A DNA stretch of 64,000 bases from Microbispora rosea subsp. aerata (GTDB lineage: Bacteria; Actinomycetota; Actinomycetes; Streptosporangiales; Streptosporangiaceae): positions 1 through 64,000 of the forward strand of contig NZ_BMPY01000010.1 of NCBI RefSeq assembly GCF_014647835.1, in the 5' to 3' direction. Every line of letters starts with the position of its first letter. Positions within the stretch are counted from its first letter, which is position 1. Of the stretch, positions 7,398-16,205 are shown in pieces. The notes under the pieces were generated by a model, which was not told where the DNA came from, did no database searches, and saw nothing but the letters and a program-made list of their open reading frames with translations. Position numbers and translations under genes: made by a program.

Positions 7398-7811
7398 TCA
7401 CGATGTGGAGAACGTGAACCAGTTGAGGTTGACGAAGTCGGCCGGCTGGCCGCTGCTGAAGGTGATGTAAACGGTGTGCTTGCCGGTCGTCGGCGTGATG
7501 TTGGCCGGGATCGTCGTCCAGCTCTGCCAGCCGCCCGTGTTGGCGACGGCGAAGTCACCGATCGGGGCCGCGGTGAGGCTGTCGAGCCTGACCTGTACGA
7601 GGCCGCTCACGCCGGCCGGAGCGCCCGAGGCGACTCTGGCCTTGAACTGCCGCGCCGCCGTCGAACCGAAGTCGACGTTGTCGAAGCGCAGCCAGTCGCC
7701 GTTGGCGATGTAGGCGACGTTCTGCCCGCCGCCGCTGTCCTGAGTCGCCTCAAGCTGCGTGCCGCTCTGCGCCTGGTAGTTCTCCGCCTGAATGATCGAT
7801 CGCGCGTCCAC
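7398..7811 (-). repeat. CBM6-encoding repeat, copy 1
   Basis: This 414-base segment, coding for the CBM6 of the GH16 enzyme, matches 10583-10996 base for base over most of its length. The encoded modules differ at about three residues (SGAPAG/SGAAAG, VANTGG/VGNTGG, FSTS/FATS). Both copies end at the gene's 3' end. Confidence 0.9.
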
Positions 7812-8792
7812 GCCACCGCCGGTCGGCGGAGGCGAGCTGGGCGGCGGGCTGCTGGGGGCGCCGCTCTGCCAGACCGCGACGTAGTCGACGAGCATGGGCC
7901 GCCCGGACACGGTGGCGGAGGTGGGCGTGGCGAACCCGGCCACGCCGTTGGGGAAGCCGCCGCCCATCGCGACGTTGAGCAGGAGGAAATATCCGGCGTG
8001 GGAGGTCATGTTCGACCAGGTCGTCGCGTCGAGCTGGCTCTGGCTGACGCTGTGGTACTGCTGGCCGTCCACGTACCACCTGAGCTGGTTGGGGGTGACG
8101 CTGCGGTCCCACTCGAACCGGTAGGTGTGGAAGGCGGACTGACAGGTCGAGCCCGGGCAGGCCCGGCTGGCGCCGATGCCGTCGGTCTCCCGGCACGGCC
8201 CGCCGGGGTTCACGCCGCAGTGCAGCACGCCCCAGACCGAGTTGATGCCGTTGACGTTCTCCATGATGTCGAACTCGCCGATGGACGGCCAGTTCTGGTA
8301 GTTCCCCCGGTACGGCGAGCCCAGCGCCCAGAAGGCCGGCCAGTAGCCGAGCGCGGCGTTGCCGGTGACATTCGGCATCTGGATGCGCCCCTCGATGCGC
8401 AGGATGCGTCCGGCCTCGGGCTTGAAGTCCGCGCGGCGGGTCTCGATGCGGGCGGAGGTCCAGTTCTGGCCGCTGCCGATCGGGGTGATGCGCAGGTTGC
8501 CGTTGCCGTCCAGGCTGACGTTGGCCGGGTCGGCCGTGTAGGTCTGGATCTCGCCGGTGCCCCAGTTGGCCGGGCCTCCGGGGTACGAGTGGCCGGTGTC
8601 GATGATCCAGTTGTTGGACGAGGGCAGCGTTCCCGCCGGGCCGTTGAAGTCGTCCGCCCAGACGAGCGACCAGCCGGAGGGCGTCGCGGGGACCGACGCG
8701 TCGGCGGGCCGTACGGCGAGAGCCGTGACCGCGGCGGTCACGGCGAGCAGCGCCAGCATCGGGCGCCGCCATCGGGAGTGGAGCACACGCAT
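7398..8792 (-). CDS. secreted GH16 beta-glucanase (laminarinase-type) with C-terminal CBM6
   Basis: 464 aa. A signal peptide (about 1-32, cleaved near ADA) leads to a GH16 domain. The catalytic motif is GEFDIMEN, with E173 as nucleophile, D175, and E178 as acid/base. A Ser/Pro linker (about 310-325) leads to a CBM6 module (about 327-464) that binds beta-glucan. The domain mix is that of endo-beta-1,3-glucanases. The start has AGAGAGG six bases upstream. Two LacI-type operators lie upstream (9003-9014, 9046-9057). Its CBM6 DNA is almost identical to that of the GH81 gene 3.2 kb away. It should cut laminarin or fungal wall glucan outside the cell. Confidence 0.92.
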   Translation of the reverse strand: MRVLHSRWRRPMLALLAVTAAVTALAVRPADASVPATPSGWSLVWADDFNGPAGTLPSSNNWIIDTGHSYPGGPANWGTGEIQTYTADPANVSLDGNGNLRITPIGSGQNWTSARIETRRADFKPEAGRILRIEGRIQMPNVTGNAALGYWPAFWALGSPYRGNYQNWPSIGEFDIMENVNGINSVWGVLHCGVNPGGPCRETDGIGASRACPGSTCQSAFHTYRFEWDRSVTPNQLRWYVDGQQYHSVSQSQLDATTWSNMTSHAGYFLLLNVAMGGGFPNGVAGFATPTSATVSGRPMLVDYVAVWQSGAPSSPPPSSPPPTGGGVDARSIIQAENYQAQSGTQLEATQDSGGGQNVAYIANGDWLRFDNVDFGSTAARQFKARVASGAPAGVSGLVQVRLDSLTAAPIGDFAVANTGGWQSWTTIPANITPTTGKHTVYITFSSGQPADFVNLNWFTFSTS

Positions 8793-9069
8793 GAGTACCT
8801 CTCTCCTCGGCCCGGTCGTCGCGGCGGGGGGCTGGGGGGTGCGGGCGGCCTCACGGAGCGGAGACGGCGAAGGTCTGCCGGAAAGACCGGACGGCGGCGT
8901 CCGGCGAGGGTCGTGAGGGCCCGCGCACCGCGATCACGGACCACTTGAGCGACACTGTCCCCTCTGAATCTCACTCGCGTCAAGGGTCTGTGTGAAATTC
9001 AAGAGAGCGTTCTCACGCTGAGTCCCCCGGTGTCACCAGCGGTGAGAGAGCGCTCTCCATATGGCGCCG
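8793..9069 (-). promoter_or_regulatory. GH16 promoter region with two LacI/CebR-type operators
   Basis: GAGAGCGTTCTC at 9003-9014 and the perfect palindrome GAGAGCGCTCTC at 9046-9057 lie about 210-265 bases upstream of the GH16 start. They match the sites before GH81 and before the transporter operon. They resemble the CebR box (TGGGAGCGCTCCCA) known from Streptomyces. The likely regulator is the LacI protein at 18615-19610. Confidence 0.75.
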
Positions 9070-9109
9070 GTGCCCGGAGCAGCAGGCCCTGGATCCTGGC
9101 GTTGATCGC

Positions 9110-9254
9110 GTTCATCACGTCGACCGCCGAGGAGGCCGGCACCGCGCCCAGCCCCGGCATGACGCCCACCGAGAACCCGAAGAACGTTCCCGCCGTCGCG
9201 GCGGTCATGAGCATGGCCAAGGCCGCGGCGACGGCGGCCAGAAGGGACGTCACG
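9110..9254 (-). pseudogene. truncated DUF1772 (anthrone-oxygenase-like) gene
   Basis: From GTG 9254 the minus strand reads a membrane helix followed by GTFFGFSVGVMPGL and VDVMNAINARIQ. This is the start of DUF1772 proteins, small four-helix membrane proteins of about 150 aa. Similarity stops after about 48 residues near 9110, and the frame then runs through the GH16 operator region. The gene lost its 3' two-thirds, probably when the glucanase locus arrived. It diverges from an AraC regulator, a pairing often seen with intact DUF1772 genes. Confidence 0.6.
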
Positions 9255-9369
9255 ACGCCTCCGCCGTGGACCGAGCACGGGCACAGGCAGTGGTGATCCG
9301 GTTGTGCGCTGTCGTCGTCATGGCGATCAGTCAACCGGCGGACCGTTCCCGGCGACATCGCCGAGGATC

Positions 9370-9453
9370 TCGGCCGCATATCCGGCCGTCTAACGCGTCA
9401 TCTCCGCGGGTCCCGGACTTCAGCGGCCCCTCGGCCGCATATCCGGGCGTCTA
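9370..9453 (+). promoter_or_regulatory. direct-repeat operator before the AraC gene
   Basis: TCGGCCGCATATCCGG(C/G)CGTCTA occurs at 9370-9392 and again at 9431-9453, 61 bases apart, directly upstream of the AraC-family gene and between it and the DUF1772 remnant. Paired direct repeats at helical spacing are typical AraC sites. TACGAT at 9452-9457 could be the -10 element of a leaderless araC transcript. Confidence 0.6.
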
Positions 9454-9464
9454 CGATTCCCGGC

Positions 9465-10415
9465 ATGGACGCGCTGGCCGATCTCCTGGACGGGCCTCGG
9501 GCGCGCGGGGCGTTCCTGCTGCGGGCGACGCTGAGCCCGCCCTGGGCGGTGCGGATCCAGGACGAGGCGCCGCTGTGCCTGGTCGCGATGGTGCGCGACC
9601 AGGCGTGCATCACCCCCGACGGGGACCGGTCCGTACGGGTCGGGCCCGGCGACGTGGCGGTCGTGCGCGGGCCGGGCCACTACACGGTCGCCGACGATCC
9701 CGCGACCGCACCGCAAATCGTGATCCACCCCGGGCAGGTCTGCACCACCCCGGACGGCCGCGCGATGTCGGAGGAGATGGACCTGGGCACGCGCAACTGG
9801 GGCAACGACCCGGACGGCTCGGCCGTGATGCTCATCGGCACCTACCAGATGCGCGGCGCGGTCACCCACCGGCTGCTCGCGGCGCTGCCCACGCTGCTGG
9901 TGCTGCCCGGCGACTCCTGGGACGGCTCCCTGGTCACCCTGCTCGGCCGGGAGATCGTCAAGGACGAGCCGGGTCAGGAGGTCGTGCTCGACCGCCTGCT
10001 CGACCTGCTGCTGATCGCCGTGCTGCGGACCTGGTTCTCCCGCCCCGACGCCCGGGCTCCGGGCTGGTATCGGGCGCACGGCGACCCGGTGGTGGGGGCG
10101 GCGCTGCGGATGCTGCACGCCGACCCGGCCCACCCCTGGACGGTCGCCGAGCCGGCGGGCCGGGCCGGGGTCTCCCGCGCCGCGCTGGCGCAGCGGTTCG
10201 CGAGACTCGTCGGCGAGCCGCCGATGACCTACCTGACCGGGCTGCGGCTGGCGCAGGCGGCCGACCTGCTGCCCGAGACGGACGCGACGCTGGAGACGGT
10301 GGCCCGCCGGGTGGGCTACAGCACCGCCTTCGCGCTGAGCTCGGCCTTCAAGCGGGAGCACGGCGTGAGCCCCCAGCGGTACCGCGAGGCCCTGAGACGC
10401 CCCGCCGGCCGTTAG
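9465..10415 (+). CDS. AraC-family transcriptional regulator (AraC_binding_2/cupin_6 type)
   Basis: 316 aa. Residues about 1-190 form the cupin-like sensor domain found in actinobacterial AraC proteins (MDALADLLDGPRARGAFLLR, then GDVAVVRGPGHYTVAD). Residues about 205-310 hold the double helix-turn-helix (AGRAGVSRAALAQRFARLVG; ARRVGYSTAFALSSAFKREH). TACGAT lies seven bases before the ATG, so the message is probably leaderless. It diverges from a broken DUF1772 gene that was probably its former target; whether it still regulates anything local is unclear. Confidence 0.88.
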   Translation: MDALADLLDGPRARGAFLLRATLSPPWAVRIQDEAPLCLVAMVRDQACITPDGDRSVRVGPGDVAVVRGPGHYTVADDPATAPQIVIHPGQVCTTPDGRAMSEEMDLGTRNWGNDPDGSAVMLIGTYQMRGAVTHRLLAALPTLLVLPGDSWDGSLVTLLGREIVKDEPGQEVVLDRLLDLLLIAVLRTWFSRPDARAPGWYRAHGDPVVGAALRMLHADPAHPWTVAEPAGRAGVSRAALAQRFARLVGEPPMTYLTGLRLAQAADLLPETDATLETVARRVGYSTAFALSSAFKREHGVSPQRYREALRRPAGR

Positions 10416-10535
10416 GCCGCGCCTGACGAATCACGCCTTGTTGCTTGCGGCCCAGGCGCGTTCCCACCCCGCCCACGAAGACTGCTCGCACGCCCGCGAT
10501 CTGCCGCGAGGCCCGGAGCCTCTGCGACGCCGTGT

Positions 10536-10565
10536 GGGTGGCACGCCGTTCGCGGCGTGCCACCC
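10536..10565. terminator. strong bidirectional hairpin between AraC and GH81 genes
   Basis: GGGTGGCACGCCG at 10536-10548, loop TTCG, and CGGCGTGCCACCC at 10553-10565 form a perfect 13-bp stem with a stable tetraloop. It sits between the convergent araC-like and GH81 genes. Confidence 0.8.
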
Positions 10566-10582
10566 GCTGCGGTCGCCGTTCG

Positions 10583-10996
10583 TCAGGACGTGGCGAACGT
10601 GAACCAGTTGAGGTTGACGAAGTCGGCCGGCTGGCCGCTGCTGAAGGTGATGTAAACGGTGTGCTTGCCGGTCGTCGGCGTGATGTTCGCCGGGATCGTC
10701 GTCCAGCTCTGCCAGCCGCCCGTGTTGCCCACGGCGAAGTCACCGATCGGGGCCGCCGTCAGGCTGTCGAGCCGCACCTGCACCAGACCGCTCACCCCGG
10801 CCGCGGCACCGGAGGCGACCCTGGCCTTGAACTGCCGCGCCGCCGTCGAACCGAAGTCGACGTTGTCGAAACGCAGCCAGTCGCCGTTGGCGATGTAGGC
10901 GACGTTCTGCCCGCCGCCGCTGTCCTGAGTCGCCTCAAGCTGCGTGCCGCTCTGCGCCTGGTAGTTCTCCGCCTGAATGATCGATCGCGCGTCCAC
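10583..10996 (-). repeat. CBM6-encoding repeat, copy 2
   Basis: This is the partner of 7398-7811: the same length and nearly identical sequence. The identity stops at the junction between linker and CBM6, so the module rather than the whole gene was duplicated or converted. Confidence 0.9.
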
Positions 10997-13333
10997 CCCG
11001 CCCGGAGCGGGCGACGGGGACGGGGACGGGGAAGGCGACGGAGAAGGAGACGGGGACGGGGAGGGCGAGGGGGTGGACCCGCCCGCGCTGGTCGCGGTGG
11101 ACCGGGCCGGCACGGTCAGGGTCTTGCCGTCCGAGAACCGCACCACCCTGGCCGAGGTGCCGTAGTTGTGCGCGACGTACGTCCGGGTGGAGCCGTTGAC
11201 GAAGACGGCGGCGGTCGGGCTGTCGGCGGTCACGCCGGGGTCGACCGTGCCCATCCTGGCCAGGTTGTAGATCCAGTGGTAGGTGTGCGCCAGCGACTCG
11301 CCCGACTCGGGCGTCAGCGTCGTGTATCCGGCGTCCCACGCGCTCTTGGCCGCGGCCGGGTCGGCGAGCGCCCGGAACTGCCAGATCACGTCCTTCCACT
11401 CGACGGCCGGTCCGCCGTTGTTCGCCTCCATCTCGGACAGGTTCTGCCGTACGTCGGCCTGGTAGAGCCCGTGGTAGAGCGACCCTCCGGTGATCGGCAG
11501 CATGTTGATCCCGTGGATCTCCTCGGGGTTGGCCGTCCACCAGGTGGAGTACGCCGCGCCGGAGCCCCAGATCATGCCGGCGGTGTCGTGCCGGAACCCG
11601 GCCGGGAAGACCGCGTCGTCCTTGTCGAACCAGTACTGCGCGATGGCCGACGTCTGGGTCGTGTAGAGGTAGATGCCGAGGTCGCGCAGGGCGGTGTCAC
11701 CCGTCGCCGCGCCGAGGAGGATCGCCCCGGTCGCGAAGTTCATCGCCTCAGACGACGACTCCTCGTTGTTGCCCGCGGCGAACCCCTGGTGCCCCGACGC
11801 CCAGCCGTTGCCGGCGTACGGGTCGAAGTTGCGCAGGAACGGGAAGCGCGTCTCCGACCTGTTCCAGTTGTTGGCGTCGGCGGCCAGGAGCTTGGCCATC
11901 GGCGCCCAGTTCGCCGCCCAGGCCGAGTCGTACCTCGCCACGGTCGCGGCGGCCATGAGGTAGTAGCCGTAGTGGAAGTGGTGGTCGTTGACCTCGGTGT
12001 CGCTGCCGTACGAGGCGGGGTAGCCGGTGAGCACGCCCCAGGTGGAGTCGTAGCGGAACTGCTCGGCTCCCCCGGCGGTGAACCAGCTCTCCAGCTCGCC
12101 CTTCAGCAGGCCGAGCAGCTTGTCGCGTGAGGTGGTGTCGCCGAGCTGCTCGGCGATCGGCACGAGCTGGGCCAGGCGGCCGAGCGCCTTGCCGGTCCAG
12201 TAGGTGTCGGTCGCGCCCTTCCACGGGTCGGCGGCGTTCGCCTCCTGCTTGACGTAGTTGCCGAGCCTCGTCCTGTCGTACGCGCCGAGGTCGGGCAGCG
12301 ACGGCAGCACGCCGTGGAAGGTCTGGGTCGTGGTGAACGACGTGCCCTCGCGCAGCTTCATCGTGCCGCGCGGCGAGACGTAGGTGTGGGAGGTCAGCGG
12401 GGTGCTCGTGGCCAGCCACTGGTGGCGGTAGAGCGCCAGCAGCGTGCCGGTCTGCGTGCCCTCCTTCGCGGTGGTGGTCGCCGTGTAGGTGGTGGTCAGC
12501 CGCGCCGACGCCTCGTCGTACGACCAGGTCACCCTCGTGTCGGTGACGAAGCTGAAGGCGTACTTCGCGAACAGGTCGAGCGTCGAGGCGGACGCGTCGG
12601 GCAGCACGGCGACGGAGAAGTAGTTCTTCCCGCCGAGCGCGTCGGTCGCGACCGTGCCGCTGACGCTCCAGTCGGTGCCGGACGGCCCGAAGATCCCGTA
12701 GTGGTGGCCGTTGACGGTGACGCCGAGCACGTTGCCCCGGTCGGCCCAGACCGTGGGCGTGGCCACGAAGGTGACCCGGGCGTCGCCGCCGCTCGGCGTC
12801 GCGTAGACGTACGGCAGGCCGTGCCCGATGGTGGCCTTGAGCGTGCGCGCGCCGTCCGACCAGTAGGGCGTGACGGTCCAGTCGGACCAGCCGTCCACCC
12901 TGGTGTTCGGCGAGTTGAGCCCGGTCACGCCGAGCGTGAGATCGCGGGCGTGCGGGAACTCGTACTGCCGGCCGTCGGTGCTGATCAGCGGCGTGGTGGG
13001 GTAGCTGACCTCCAGGCCGCCGGCCACCGCGCGGAAGGCCAGCGGATGGCCGTACATGTTCTCGGAGTACGGATTGCCCGCGTAGCGCTGGAAGGCGAGC
13101 GACGACCACCAGTCGTTGGTGGGCACCTTGCGGGTGACGTTGGAGGTGACCTTGGGCGTGACCGGGGCGCCGTCGGAGTTGGCGGGACCGCTCGCGCCGG
13201 CGGGCAGGTCGGTGGTGTAGCCGCCCGCGCCGACCGGGACCGTGGCGGCGCCGGCGGGCTGGGCGGGCAGGGACGACAGTGTGAGGGCGGTCAGGACGGC
13301 GAGGCCGAGGGTCCTGACGGGTCGGAGTGGCAT
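10583..13333 (-). CDS. secreted GH81 endo-beta-1,3-glucanase with C-terminal CBM6
   Basis: 916 aa. A signal peptide (1 to about 29, cut near AGA) leads to a GH81 catalytic domain of about 680 residues. The family's catalytic motifs are visible: NDHHFHYGYY with the acidic Asp, and EESSSEAMN with the paired glutamates. Next come a domain with VNGSTRTYVAHNYG, a (SP)n linker and the CBM6. GH81 enzymes cut beta-1,3-glucan internally. GGAGG precedes the ATG by six bases. Operators at about 13409-13421 and 13486-13502 place it under the same LacI regulator as the transporter it diverges from. It should act outside the cell on laminarin, curdlan or fungal wall. Confidence 0.93.
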   Translation of the reverse strand: MPLRPVRTLGLAVLTALTLSSLPAQPAGAATVPVGAGGYTTDLPAGASGPANSDGAPVTPKVTSNVTRKVPTNDWWSSLAFQRYAGNPYSENMYGHPLAFRAVAGGLEVSYPTTPLISTDGRQYEFPHARDLTLGVTGLNSPNTRVDGWSDWTVTPYWSDGARTLKATIGHGLPYVYATPSGGDARVTFVATPTVWADRGNVLGVTVNGHHYGIFGPSGTDWSVSGTVATDALGGKNYFSVAVLPDASASTLDLFAKYAFSFVTDTRVTWSYDEASARLTTTYTATTTAKEGTQTGTLLALYRHQWLATSTPLTSHTYVSPRGTMKLREGTSFTTTQTFHGVLPSLPDLGAYDRTRLGNYVKQEANAADPWKGATDTYWTGKALGRLAQLVPIAEQLGDTTSRDKLLGLLKGELESWFTAGGAEQFRYDSTWGVLTGYPASYGSDTEVNDHHFHYGYYLMAAATVARYDSAWAANWAPMAKLLAADANNWNRSETRFPFLRNFDPYAGNGWASGHQGFAAGNNEESSSEAMNFATGAILLGAATGDTALRDLGIYLYTTQTSAIAQYWFDKDDAVFPAGFRHDTAGMIWGSGAAYSTWWTANPEEIHGINMLPITGGSLYHGLYQADVRQNLSEMEANNGGPAVEWKDVIWQFRALADPAAAKSAWDAGYTTLTPESGESLAHTYHWIYNLARMGTVDPGVTADSPTAAVFVNGSTRTYVAHNYGTSARVVRFSDGKTLTVPARSTATSAGGSTPSPSPSPSPSPSPSPSPSPSPAPGGVDARSIIQAENYQAQSGTQLEATQDSGGGQNVAYIANGDWLRFDNVDFGSTAARQFKARVASGAAAGVSGLVQVRLDSLTAAPIGDFAVGNTGGWQSWTTIPANITPTTGKHTVYITFSSGQPADFVNLNWFTFATS

Positions 13334-13746
13334 GTACGACCTCCGCTGGGGGGTTTAACGACTGCGGGAGGCGGGACTCTTGCCGGCCCGTAATCCGGCA
13401 GCAACGCTGGAAGCGCTCTCAGCGCCGCTGACGGTAGGCGGGATGCATCCCCTTGTCAACGCGGACGGAAAGTTTCAGCGCGATCGAGAAAACGCTCTCT
13501 GACCGAATCTCGGCCCGGCGCGGGGCGATGAGCCGGCCCGCCGATCGGGCCACCACAGGCACCCCCGCGGACCCCTCGCACGCTGCGCCGATGACCGTGG
13601 GAGCGCTCTCACCAGCGGATTCTTCGTCCGTAGATAACGCGAATCGTTACTGATCCAGCCCTTGACGCCCTCACGACCGGCTCACACTCTTGTGCGAGAG
13701 CGCTCTCTTCAAGATCGATTACATATGCGGAACCCAAGGAGGGTTC
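13334..13746. promoter_or_regulatory. divergent control region of GH81 and ceb-like operon with LacI operators
   Basis: Four sites share an AGCGCTCT or AACGCTCT core. GGAAGCGCTCTCA at 13409-13421 and GAGAAAACGCTCTCTGA at 13486-13502 lie nearer the GH81 gene. TGGGAGCGCTCTCAC at 13598-13612 and the perfect palindrome GAGAGCGCTCTC at 13696-13707 lie before the binding-protein gene. The last site is about 40 bases from the ATG, over the likely promoter. This layout fits repression of both directions by the LacI protein, released by an oligosaccharide. Confidence 0.78.
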
Positions 13747-15048
13747 ATGGGCACTCCCCATTCGGGCCGCCGGATCGTCCGGTTCGTCGCCCCCATGCTC
13801 GCCGCCTCCCTGCTCACGCTCACCGCGTGCGGCGGAGGCGGGTCCGGCGACACGACCGGCGGCGGCCAGTCAACGGAGAAGATCAAGCTCAGCGTCGGCC
13901 TCTTCGGCGACTTCGGCTTCAAGCCGCTGTACGAGGAGTTCAAGAAGACGCACCCGAACATCGAGATCGAAGAGCGCCAGGCGGCGTACGCCGACCACCA
14001 CACCAACCTCGCCGCGCACCTCGCCACCGGCGCGGGCGCCGCGGACGTCGAGGCGATCGAGGTGGGCTACATCAGCCAGTTCACCTCGCAGCCGGACAAG
14101 TTCCACGACCTGAAGCAGTACGGCCTCGACAAGCGCCAGAGCGAGTATCTCGACTGGAAGTGGCAGCAGGGCCTCGCCCCGGGCGGCGCGCTCGTCGGCC
14201 TCGGCACCGACGTCGGCGGCCTGGCCATGTGCTACCGCACCGACCTGTTCGAGAAGGCCGGCCTGCCGAGCAAGCGCGAGGAGGTGTCGGCCCTGTGGCC
14301 CACCTGGGAGCAGTACATCGAGACCGGCAAGAAGTTCGCCGCCAACGCGCCCAAGGACGCCAAGTTCTTCGACAGCCCCGGTGAGATCTTCCGGGCCATC
14401 ATCGCCCAGGCCCCGGTCGGCGTGTACGACGCCCAGAACAACATCGTCGTCGCCACCAACCCCGACGTGAAGAAGGCGTGGGACCTGTCCATCCAGATGA
14501 TCGACGCGGGCCTGTCCGCCAAGATCGGCGCCTTCACGCCGGAGTGGAACACCGGCTTCGCCAAGGGCTCGTTCGCGACCGTGATCTGCCCGGCGTGGAT
14601 GACCGCCTACATCCAGGACCAGGCCAAGAACGCGGCCGGCAAGTGGGACATCGCCACCGTCCCCGGCGGCGCGGGCAACTCCGGCGGCTCCCACCTCACG
14701 GTGCCGAAGCAGAGCAAGCACCCCAAGGAGGCCGCCGAGCTGATCGACTTCCTGACCTCGGCGCAGAACCAGGCCGCGGTGTTCAAGGCGATCGGCAACT
14801 TCCCGTCGATCCCCTCGCTGTACGACCAGCCGGACATCCAGAGCTTCACCAAGGACTTCTTCAACGGCGCCCCGGTCGGCAAGATCTACTCCGACGCCGC
14901 CAAGAACCTCAAGCCGCAGCACCTCGGCCCCCGCGAGGGCGACGTGCGCACGGCCATCGGCAACGGCATCGGCCGGGTCGAGCAGGGCAAGCAGTCGCCC
15001 GACGAGGCGTGGGCCCAGGTCCTCAAGGACGTGGAAGGCATCAAGTAG
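13747..15048 (+). CDS. sugar ABC transporter substrate-binding lipoprotein (CebE-like)
   Basis: 433 aa from ATG 13747, which has AAGGAGGG six bases upstream and is chosen over an upstream in-frame start. The lipoprotein signal ends at the lipobox LTAC (about residue 28), followed by a Gly-rich tether. The rest is a family-1 oligosaccharide-binding fold (GDFGFKPLYEEFKKTHPNIE; VPKQSKHPKEAAELIDFLTS). Order and regulation match cebE of the cellobiose locus, but the neighbouring GH16 and GH81 enzymes suggest the ligand is laminaribiose or another beta-1,3-gluco-oligosaccharide. Followed by two permeases. Confidence 0.9.
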   Translation: MGTPHSGRRIVRFVAPMLAASLLTLTACGGGGSGDTTGGGQSTEKIKLSVGLFGDFGFKPLYEEFKKTHPNIEIEERQAAYADHHTNLAAHLATGAGAADVEAIEVGYISQFTSQPDKFHDLKQYGLDKRQSEYLDWKWQQGLAPGGALVGLGTDVGGLAMCYRTDLFEKAGLPSKREEVSALWPTWEQYIETGKKFAANAPKDAKFFDSPGEIFRAIIAQAPVGVYDAQNNIVVATNPDVKKAWDLSIQMIDAGLSAKIGAFTPEWNTGFAKGSFATVICPAWMTAYIQDQAKNAAGKWDIATVPGGAGNSGGSHLTVPKQSKHPKEAAELIDFLTSAQNQAAVFKAIGNFPSIPSLYDQPDIQSFTKDFFNGAPVGKIYSDAAKNLKPQHLGPREGDVRTAIGNGIGRVEQGKQSPDEAWAQVLKDVEGIK

Positions 15049-15182
15049 TCCGTCACCGGCAGGGCCCCCGAGGCGACCACGCCCGGGGCCCTGCCCGAGG
15101 TCGTGTCCGACGGACCACCGCCCCGCCGCGTCGCCACCCCGGCCGGGGGCGGTGGGCGTCGGACGCCCAAGGAGGATCTCCC

Positions 15183-16205
15183 ATGGCAACACCCCGGGGC
15201 GGGTCCGTACGGACCGTCGCGCCCTCCACCGGCGGACCACCGGCCGCCGCACGCACTCCCGCGCCGGCGAGGACGGCGTCGGGCTGGCGCGCCCGCCTGC
15301 ACCGGCTGGACCGGCACGCCTCGCCGTACGCGTACGTCGCGCCGTTCTTCGTGCTTTTCGCGGCCTTCGGCATCTTCCCGCTCATCTACACGGCCTGGGT
15401 GTCGCTGCACGACTGGAACCTGCTGAGCAGCGACAACCCGTTCATCGGCCTGGACAACTACACGGCGCTGTTCGGCGACGGCTACTTCTGGAACGCGGCG
15501 TTCAACACGCTGTCGATCGGCGTGCTGTCCGCGGTGCCGCAGCTGCTGCTGGCGCTGCTGCTCGCGCACCTGCTCAACCGGCCGCTGCGGGCGCAGACGC
15601 TGTTTCGCATCACGCTCCTGCTGCCCAACGTGACCAGCGTCGTGGCCGTCGTGGTCATCTTCAGCCAGCTCTTCGGCCGCGACTTCGGGCTGATCAACAT
15701 GGTGCTCGAGTGGCTCGGCGTCGGCCGGATCAACTGGCAGGCGGGCGTGGCCACCTCGCACGTCGCCATCGCCGTCATGATCATGTGGCGGTGGACCGGA
15801 TACAACGCGCTCATCTACCTCGCCGCCATGCAGGCCGTGCCCAAGGAGATCTACGAGGCGGCGACCCTCGACGGCGCGTCCAGCCTCAGGCAGCTGTGGA
15901 GCATCACGCTCCCGATGATCCGGCCGACCGTCATCTTCACCGTCATCGTCACCACGATCGGGTCGATGCAGATCATCGCCGAGCCGCTGCTGTTCGGCGC
16001 GCAGGTCAGCAACGGCGCCGCGGCCACGGGCGGCACCGACCGCCAGTTCCAGACCCTGGCCCTCTACCTGTACGAGAAGGGCTTCCGCAGCTTCGAGTTC
16101 GGCTACGCCTCGGCGGCGGCCTGGGTGATGTTCCTGCTCGTGGTCGTGGTCGTGGGCTTCAACTACCTCGTCGTACGTCGCATGCGGGGAGGCCTGGATG
16201 CTTAG
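15183..16205 (+). CDS. sugar ABC transporter permease (CebF-like)
   Basis: 340 aa from ATG 15183 (AAGGAGG nine bases upstream). A Pro/Ala-rich cytoplasmic N-terminus of about 50 residues precedes six membrane helices. The EAA loop that docks the ATPase reads EAATLDGASSLRQLWSITLP. It is the MalF-type partner in the permease heterodimer and overlaps the next permease by eight bases. No ATP-binding subunit is encoded nearby, so a shared MsiK-type ATPase elsewhere in the genome probably energises it, as in Streptomyces. Confidence 0.92.
   Translation: MATPRGGSVRTVAPSTGGPPAAARTPAPARTASGWRARLHRLDRHASPYAYVAPFFVLFAAFGIFPLIYTAWVSLHDWNLLSSDNPFIGLDNYTALFGDGYFWNAAFNTLSIGVLSAVPQLLLALLLAHLLNRPLRAQTLFRITLLLPNVTSVVAVVVIFSQLFGRDFGLINMVLEWLGVGRINWQAGVATSHVAIAVMIMWRWTGYNALIYLAAMQAVPKEIYEAATLDGASSLRQLWSITLPMIRPTVIFTVIVTTIGSMQIIAEPLLFGAQVSNGAAATGGTDRQFQTLALYLYEKGFRSFEFGYASAAAWVMFLLVVVVVGFNYLVVRRMRGGLDA

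Noticed and set aside
14478-16205. A 575-codon frame including the first permease
   Set aside because: The first 235 codons overlap the binding-protein gene out of frame; the AAGGAGG site fixes the permease start at 15183.
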